This document shows, one piece after another, positions 58,996-64,000 of a stretch of 64,000 nucleotides of DNA (the stretch's first letter is position 1; each line of letters begins with the position of its first letter). The notes beneath the pieces were generated by a model. The model saw only the letters and a program-made list of their open reading frames with translations. It did no database searches and was not told the DNA's origin. Location of the stretch: positions 3,224,001 through 3,288,000 of the forward strand of contig AP026969.1 of the NCBI GenBank assembly GCA_027923965.1, given 5' to 3'. Made by a program: the position numbers and the translations under genes. Source of the stretch: Comamonadaceae bacterium OS-1 (GTDB lineage Bacteria > Pseudomonadota > Gammaproteobacteria > Burkholderiales > Burkholderiaceae_C).

Positions 58996-60573
58996 TTAAC
59001 CTATTTGTCCAGATATAAATGCCAAGGCAGAAATTAACAAAATGAATGCAACAATTAATGCAATTAAAACCGCAAAGAATTTACGAAGATCAGATCTCTC
59101 TTTACGCTTTGCGGCCTCATTCAAAACCAAAGTAACTACGCCCAAAAGTGGGAGATCAATTACGTTGCGTAAGGTCCTTGCATCATGAAACACAGGTCTT
59201 AGCTGACTCGCGGCAAATGCAGTAAACCCTCCAGTCCCTAAGGCAGCAACTAATGCTAACAATAAAAGGAGTAATCTATTAGGCGCCACTGGTTTAGGAG
59301 AAACTCGTGGCGGATCAATCAAGCGGAAATCGGCAACACCAGCAGCAGATTCTAAATCACCGGATAAAGAGGCAGATTCCCGCCTACTAACCAAGTCTTC
59401 ATAATTTTTTTTGTTAATTGCGTAATCGCGATTCAATTGAGCATATTCGGCTTCTGTTTGGGGTGCAGTCTTTAGAAATTCACGTGCTTTTTCATACCTA
59501 GACGTGTATTCAGATACTCTCGCACGCAGAGCTGCAACCTGAACTTCGGAGGTTGCTAACAGTCGGCCCATCTCTTGGGATGCCAATGTATTGTTGCCTG
59601 AAGACAATGGGCTTGCCATCGCAGATTTTCGTAACTCCTGAATTTCTTTTTTCTTTTGGTCCTCTAGTTCTTTGACTAATCTACGGGTACCTATTACATC
59701 AGGATGTTGTTCCGTGAATCGCTGTAGCAGGGCATCTAAATTTCTTTTCTGAGCTTCAATACGCGAATCAATCTCAGGTGTAGCTAAAGATTGCGCTGAC
59801 TCCTGCATTAAGCTTTTAGTTGAAATATTTGCACTATCTGATTTCTCATTTTGCAATTGCAATTTAGAAGCATCGCGAGCATTTTCGGCTTCACGCAATT
59901 CTAATTTAGCTTGATTAAGCTGGGCACTTATTTCACTTAACTTTCCGGCGATATCTGTTCCACCATTTGCTGTTTGAACATCAATATTTCTTAATTTAAA
60001 CTCTTTTAAGCGGGCTTCCGCTGATTCCAGCTTCGACTCATATGTCTTTATTTGTTCTGTAATAAACTTCTTGGCCGCATCGGTGTCTTTCCGACTGTCG
60101 CCTAAGCTTGACTCCACAAATATTGAAACCAATGACTGAACAACCCGTTTAGCTTTGTCTGGATTTTGATCTTGATAAGAAAGGGTATATAAGTTATCTC
60201 TTGCTGTACTCTTGATTTGTAGAGTATTCATTAATTGTTCGACTAATCCATCTTGAGATGCTTTGGATACAGATCCCAAATCAAGATCAGCCATTCTAAT
60301 TAGTTTCTCTACATTTGGTCGCGTAATAAGTGTCCGGCTTAACATTCCTACCTGTTGGTCTACATTGGGCTGTACAGCCAAACCTGACATTAACGGTTTA
60401 AGAATTGACTGCGTATCTACGTAAATGCGTGCTGATGCTTCATACTTATCAGGTACCCGAAGTACTATTCCTGCGCCTATCACACCTACAAGCCATGCAA
60501 CAAGTACCCCTAACCAGCGGTGCTTCCAAGAGCCTTTAGCAAAAGTCAATAATTGGCCAATTAACTCATCCAT
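58996..60573 (-). CDS. XrtA system polysaccharide chain-length determinant (Wzz/GNVR, TIGR03007-like)
   Basis: A 525-residue inner-membrane PCP protein. A first membrane helix at about 20-38 (WLGVLVAWLVGVIGAGIVL) is followed by the Wzz domain (DKYEASARIYVDTQSILKPL), long coiled coils at about 170-400, then the GNVR-like region with PPRVSPKPVAPNRLLLLLLA and a membrane helix, and a third helix at the C-terminus (FAVLIALIVAFILLISALAF). It has no kinase domain; the kinase is separately encoded downstream. Controls polymer length and export with the outer-membrane lipoprotein. Confidence 0.93.
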   Translation of the reverse strand: MDELIGQLLTFAKGSWKHRWLGVLVAWLVGVIGAGIVLRVPDKYEASARIYVDTQSILKPLMSGLAVQPNVDQQVGMLSRTLITRPNVEKLIRMADLDLGSVSKASQDGLVEQLMNTLQIKSTARDNLYTLSYQDQNPDKAKRVVQSLVSIFVESSLGDSRKDTDAAKKFITEQIKTYESKLESAEARLKEFKLRNIDVQTANGGTDIAGKLSEISAQLNQAKLELREAENARDASKLQLQNEKSDSANISTKSLMQESAQSLATPEIDSRIEAQKRNLDALLQRFTEQHPDVIGTRRLVKELEDQKKKEIQELRKSAMASPLSSGNNTLASQEMGRLLATSEVQVAALRARVSEYTSRYEKAREFLKTAPQTEAEYAQLNRDYAINKKNYEDLVSRRESASLSGDLESAAGVADFRLIDPPRVSPKPVAPNRLLLLLLALVAALGTGGFTAFAASQLRPVFHDARTLRNVIDLPLLGVVTLVLNEAAKRKERSDLRKFFAVLIALIVAFILLISALAFISGQIG

Positions 60574-60625
60574 TATTTTTTATATTCTAAAAGTTAATTA
60601 AACAATTTTAAATTAAGACAAATCA

Positions 60626-61279
60626 TTAAAACCATCCTTGTGGAATTATCAAAATATCGCCAGGCTTCATTTCGACATTACCTGAAAAATCCCCCCGTTT
60701 GATAAGATCCTTTAATCGAACAGAGTAGCGCTTTTCACCTTCCGAGGTTCGCAGTATTGTTGCGTTATTTCCATCTGCAAAATCTGTTAGACCTCCCACG
60801 GAAATCATCACATCCAAGACCGTCATCTTGCTTTTGTAAGGTAATGTTTGGGGTTTTGCCGCCTCTCCAACCACTCTTATCTGTTCACTGTATGGACCTA
60901 CAAAACTGGTTACCATTACAGTCACGACAGGATCACGTACAAATTTTGCAAGTACTACTTCAATTTCTCGAGCAACTTGTACAGAGGTTTTCCCTTGGAC
61001 TACTAATTCCTCGACTAAGGGTGCCGTCAACTTGCCATCTGGCCTTACCGGAACTGACATCGATAGCTCGGGGTTACGCCATACCGTAATACTTAATCCG
61101 TCGCCCGGTCCAATAATATAGTTGTAATCATTCGTGATCGCGGTTGCGGGTGCCGGTGGATAACCAGCCGTAAACATTGAACACGATGCCATTAACCCGC
61201 ACAGAGAAGTTAGAGCCAACATGCGAGCAGCAGATGAAAGATATTTACTATTTTTTTTCAAAATTTTCCCCTTGATCAT
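60626..61279 (-). CDS. XrtA/PEP-CTERM system exopolysaccharide export lipoprotein (Wza/EpsE-like)
   Basis: A 217-residue protein from ATG 61279 with a signal peptide and lipobox MASC (Cys33). The polysaccharide export domain follows (NYIIGPGDGLSITVWRNPEL, VRPDGKLTAPLVEELVVQGK) and then a SLBB domain (GEAAKPQTLPYKSKMTVLDV, MISVGGLTDFADGN). It lacks the C-terminal membrane helix of Wza, as usual in exosortase A loci. Starts at 61330 and 61222 are also in frame; 61279 gives the best signal peptide. It is the first gene of the long operon; a promoter should lie in the AT-rich 150 bases upstream. Confidence 0.9.
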   Translation of the reverse strand: MIKGKILKKNSKYLSSAARMLALTSLCGLMASCSMFTAGYPPAPATAITNDYNYIIGPGDGLSITVWRNPELSMSVPVRPDGKLTAPLVEELVVQGKTSVQVAREIEVVLAKFVRDPVVTVMVTSFVGPYSEQIRVVGEAAKPQTLPYKSKMTVLDVMISVGGLTDFADGNNATILRTSEGEKRYSVRLKDLIKRGDFSGNVEMKPGDILIIPQGWF

Positions 61280-61330
61280 AAAATTTATACTTATTGACGT
61301 TCGAATATAGCGCAAATGTTGACCTCGCAT

Positions 61331-61985
61331 CTACCAAATATTTCACATCTATGGAGCTTATGTGAAGTGTTGCTTGTTAGTCTTAGATTGCCTGAGTTAT
61401 CGCCATGTACTTTTAAAGTATTTAAATATTCAATAAATTTTTAATATTAAATTATTTTTCACGATCTTTAAAATAATTCAATCCATTCTAGTCAATGATC
61501 TCTTGGCGGCTATGCACATCAAAATCGATCAAGGTAATAAAGCACTCTTTCTTTTTTTACCACATGAAGGTTCGCATGCAAACTATACCGCCGCCGCAGC
61601 TCAACTTACGGCACCCATCGGCTATCTTGATATGTCGGTTCGGCTAGGTCCAAGACCGGCTTGATGCTCGCTGAGCTAGGAGTTTGCAGTGTTGTTGTCT
61701 CCAGCAGGCGGCACGCCGCCCAATGCTGCTAAGCCAGCATCAGCGGGCCTTAGCGTTTGCAAGGGTATGTGCTGCCGTCCGTTTGGCTATACCCGGGAAA
61801 TCCGTTGACGTGATGAAAGTTCACAACGAATGGTGCACACGCAAGCAATTAGCAGATTCGGCCTATCTTTGGCAACCTCGGCCGCAGGGGCTTGGCATAG
61901 GCGGCAGTCAAATTACGGCATTTTTGGTATTGCAAGGTGCAACGCAGCCCCGTCTCCAGATCACTCAAGGCGTCGGTAGCCAAGT
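61331..61985. other. Gene-poor stretch upstream of the XrtA operon
   Basis: The part to about 61500 is very AT-rich and should hold the operon promoter; I find no clear -35/-10 or sigma-54 pair (a TGGC...GC match near 61405 has 11, not 10, bases between). From 61560 to 61985 GC rises. A 101-codon plus-strand frame at 61684-61989 encodes nothing recognisable and has no Shine-Dalgarno; I leave it uncalled. It may be old gene debris. Confidence 0.5.
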
Positions 61986-63038
61986 TTAGGCTTGAACTTT
62001 GTCGGCTTCGCTGGTGAACGCGTCTGCAAAGAACGCGTCCGGTGGCAATCCGGCCTTGGCCACGTACGCATTTTGGGCACTGTCGACCACGATGGGTGCG
62101 CCGCAGGCATAGACCTCAAAATTGGACAAATCCGGCAGGTCCTGCAGCACCGCCTCGTGGACGAATCCCGTGCGGCCTGTCCAACCGTCTTCTGGCAGCG
62201 CGTCGGAGATGACCGGCACGAACTTCAAATGGGGCATTAAAGCCAATTGAGCCCGCACCCAATCGCTGAGATACAAGTCGCTCGGACGGCGCCCGCCCCA
62301 GTACAGCGTGGCCGCTCGGGTGATGGCTTTGTGCTGCATGTGCTCGATGATGGCCTTGATCGGCGCGAAGCCGGTGCCGGAAGCCAGCAGCACGATAGGT
62401 TTGTCAGAGTCTTCGCGCAAATAGAAGCTGCCGTAGGGGCCTTCAATACGCTGGATTTCTTTTTCCTTCATCGTCCCGAAGACATGGTCGGTGAACTTGC
62501 CGCCAGGCATATGGCGGATATGCAGCTCCACCACCGGGCCGGTGTGCGGTGCGTTGGCCATGCTGTAGCTGCGTCGGGCACCGTCGCGCAGGATAAATTC
62601 AATGTATTGACCGGGGTGGTAACGCAGCGTGTCATTGGCAGGAAGTTGCAATTTGAGGACCATTACGTCGCTGGACACTTTCTCCAGCGAAGTTACCCGC
62701 GACGGCATCTTCTTGATCGGGAAGGCGCTTTCGTCGGTCACCTGGCGCGATTCCAGCACCACGTCGGTCAGCGGCATGGCGCAGCAAGTAAGCACCAGGC
62801 CAGCGGCTTCTTCTTCCGCGCTCAAGGCCTTGCTTTGGTGGGGGCCGTGGAACACCATGCCTTCCAGCTTCTTGCACTTGCACGAGCCGCAGGCCCCGTC
62901 CTTACAGCCATAAGGCAGACCAATACCCTGGCGAATGCCGGCAGCCAAGATGGATTCATCGGCGGTAGCAGCAAACGCACGGCCACTGGGCTGCACAGTG
63001 ATGGTGAAGGCTTGCGGCGTGGGGACGGGATGGGTCAT
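61986..63038 (-). CDS. Ferredoxin-NAD(P)H reductase-type flavoprotein (CDP-6-deoxyglucoseen reductase/AscD-like)
   Basis: A 350-residue protein with an N-terminal plant-type [2Fe-2S] domain (Cys45, Cys50 and Cys53 in YGCKDGACGSC, Cys85 in LTCCAMP), then an FAD domain (RSYSMAN) and NAD(P) domain (LLASGTGFAPIKAIIEHM, final GAPIVV). This matches the AscD/DdhD group named CDP-6-deoxy-3,4-glucoseen reductase, although most betaproteobacterial members serve other electron-transfer roles. ATG 63038 gives the usual start; earlier in-frame codons lack similarity. It is divergent from an SDR epimerase; no other dideoxysugar genes are visible, so that name should be taken with caution. Confidence 0.85.
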   Translation of the reverse strand: MTHPVPTPQAFTITVQPSGRAFAATADESILAAGIRQGIGLPYGCKDGACGSCKCKKLEGMVFHGPHQSKALSAEEEAAGLVLTCCAMPLTDVVLESRQVTDESAFPIKKMPSRVTSLEKVSSDVMVLKLQLPANDTLRYHPGQYIEFILRDGARRSYSMANAPHTGPVVELHIRHMPGGKFTDHVFGTMKEKEIQRIEGPYGSFYLREDSDKPIVLLASGTGFAPIKAIIEHMQHKAITRAATLYWGGRRPSDLYLSDWVRAQLALMPHLKFVPVISDALPEDGWTGRTGFVHEAVLQDLPDLSNFEVYACGAPIVVDSAQNAYVAKAGLPPDAFFADAFTSEADKVQA

Positions 63039-63082
63039 GGGTTCGGTATGCTCAGTGGATTCTGTCTCTAACGGTTCCGATT

Positions 63083-64000
63083 TTGCCTTCAAACCAATCC
63101 CCTCTCGGCGCCTTGCCATCGCGCTTTCGCCGCGAGCGCGTGCTCATCATCGGCTGCGGCGATATCGGTCAACGCACCGCCGGTCAACTGCCGCGTACTT
63201 TGCGCTTGCTGGCACTCACTTCCAGCCCCGAGCGTCGCCCGGCCCTGCGCGCCCAAGGTATCACGCCCCTGTGCGGCAACCTGGATGACCCACAGTCCTT
63301 GCTGCGCCTATCTGGCCTGGCCACCCGGGTGCTGCATTTGGCCCCACCGCCCAGCGAAGACCGTGACGACCCGCGCACCCGCAACCTGTTGCGTGCGCTG
63401 CAGCTGCGTGGCGCGCCACGGGCTTTGGTGTATGGATCGACCAGTGGCGTATACGGAGACTGCCAAGGGGCATTGGTCAACGAAACCCGCGCCTTGGCCG
63501 CCACTACGCCCCGCGCCCTGCGCCGAGCAGATGCCGAAATGTCGGTGCGCCTGTTGGGCCGCCGCACCAGCCGGGTCCGCACCAGCATTCTGCGCATACC
63601 CGGTATCTACGCACCCGATCGCGAAGGTGGCACACCCGAGGCCCGTTTGCGCAAGGGCACCCCGGTACTGGAGCGTTCCGATGACGTATTTACCAACCAC
63701 ATCCACGCCGACGACTTGGCACGTGCCTGTGCCAAAGCCCTGTGGTGCGGTCGGCCCCAGCGGATCTACAACGTGAACGACGACAGCGAGATGCGGATGG
63801 GCGACTATTTCGACTTCGCTGCCGACCTGTATGGTCTCCCCCGTCCGCCCCGCGTGCAGCGCGAGGCCGCGCACGGCCAGTTGTCGTTGATGTTACTGAG
63901 CTTCATGTCCGAGTCGCGGCGGATGGACAACACGCGGATGAAACACGAACTGCGGCTGCGACTGCGGTATCCCACGGTAAACACGGGTTTGCTTTCTGAC
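63083..64000 (+). CDS. SDR-family NAD(P)-dependent epimerase/dehydratase-like protein, cut by right edge
   Basis: About 306 residues are visible and the frame is open to the window end. RVLIIGCGDIGQRTAGQLPR is the Rossmann motif, ALVYGSTSGVYGD holds the catalytic Ser/Tyr region of extended SDRs (YGSTSGVY), and RTSILRIPGIYAPDREGG with FTNHIHADDLARAC is typical of the YeeZ-like group. The start is uncertain: TTG 63083 is the first plausible codon, and GTG 63140 directly precedes the Rossmann strand. It is divergent from the flavin reductase gene, 45 bases away. Its substrate is unknown. Confidence 0.85.
   Translation, partial: MPSNQSPLGALPSRFRRERVLIIGCGDIGQRTAGQLPRTLRLLALTSSPERRPALRAQGITPLCGNLDDPQSLLRLSGLATRVLHLAPPPSEDRDDPRTRNLLRALQLRGAPRALVYGSTSGVYGDCQGALVNETRALAATTPRALRRADAEMSVRLLGRRTSRVRTSILRIPGIYAPDREGGTPEARLRKGTPVLERSDDVFTNHIHADDLARACAKALWCGRPQRIYNVNDDSEMRMGDYFDFAADLYGLPRPPRVQREAAHGQLSLMLLSFMSESRRMDNTRMKHELRLRLRYPTVNTGLLSD

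Noticed and set aside
61395..61425. Sigma-54-like TGGC...GC upstream of the export lipoprotein gene
   Set aside because: GG and GC are 11 bases apart instead of 10 and the flanks do not match; XrtA operons can be sigma-54 dependent, but this match is too weak.
61684..61989. 101-codon plus-strand frame between the XrtA operon and the flavin reductase
   Set aside because: No ribosome binding site or family resemblance; it runs into the end of a convergent gene. Left as uncalled debris.
1..64000. CRISPR arrays, tRNA, rRNA and intact insertion sequences
   Set aside because: No regularly spaced direct repeats, no cloverleaf or TTCGAATC-type T-loop in the gaps, and no intact transposase reading frame were seen by eye; a tRNAscan or ISfinder run was not possible.

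Overview
The window reads as chromosomal DNA of a Gram-negative betaproteobacterium, most likely Burkholderiales, family Comamonadaceae (Rhodoferax/Albidiferax-like). This rests on the GC-rich, densely packed housekeeping genes (murJ, rpsT, rph, rdgB, hemW, hisCBHAF), the style of the proteins, and the short dispersed palindromes in the intergenic gaps. The genus is an inference. I saw no rRNA, tRNA or CRISPR array.

Region by region. (1) 1-3.4 kb: carnitine/quaternary-amine catabolism genes: a GDSL hydrolase cut by the window edge, a BKACE keto-acid cleavage enzyme and a CaiX-like binding protein, divergent from a GlxA/CdhR-type regulator. (2) 3.5-12.05 kb: housekeeping genes rpsT, murJ, sirB1-like, hemW, rdgB and rph, then a PP2C phosphatase/Ser-Thr kinase pair and yicC. 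(3) 12.1-16.6 kb: a genomic-island scar with a dead tyrosine integrase and a small frameshifted remnant (possibly HsdR), followed by an AT-rich operon of three lipoproteins. The first of these carries an HEAYH zinc-protease motif; I do not recognise this set as a described system. (4) 17-24.4 kb: assimilatory nitrite reduction: nirB, nirD, a NIT-ANTAR antiterminator, an FNT nitrite channel and a PP2C-kinase fusion. Upstream of nirB lie a sigma-54 promoter, a possible NtrC site and the two-hairpin RNA recognised by ANTAR proteins. (5) 24.4-29.9 kb: hisC-hisB-hisH-hisA-(mutarotase)-hisF and a thioredoxin-like protein. (6) 29.9-32.2 kb: a broken RHS/HINT fragment and a BrnT/BrnA toxin-antitoxin pair. 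(7) 32.2-39 kb: an SBF-type transporter, an Lrp regulator divergent from an M20 hydrolase and diaminopropionate ammonia-lyase, a Nudix hydrolase, a quinone oxidoreductase and a DMT exporter.

(8) 39-61.3 kb: one long minus-strand exosortase A (XrtA/EpsH) exopolysaccharide locus. In transcription order it encodes an export lipoprotein, chain-length protein, tyrosine autokinase, outer-membrane beta-barrel protein, ExeA-like ATPase, WecB epimerase, polysaccharide deacetylase, FemAB-like protein, glycosyltransferase, exosortase A with an EpsI-type domain, nucleotide-sugar dehydrogenase, glycosyltransferase, asparagine-synthase-like amidotransferase, two further glycosyltransferases, a PaaK/CapK-like ligase, an O-antigen-ligase-like protein and a second deacetylase. 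Together these would make, modify and export a polysaccharide and process PEP-CTERM proteins; no PEP-CTERM substrate lies in the window. The promoter-proximal half is clearly AT-rich and the distal part has host-like GC. (9) 62-64 kb: a ferredoxin-type reductase divergent from an SDR-family epimerase that is cut by the right edge.

At least eight copies of one small palindromic repeat family lie in gaps across the window and often supply a stop codon, and in one case a start codon, to the flanking gene.
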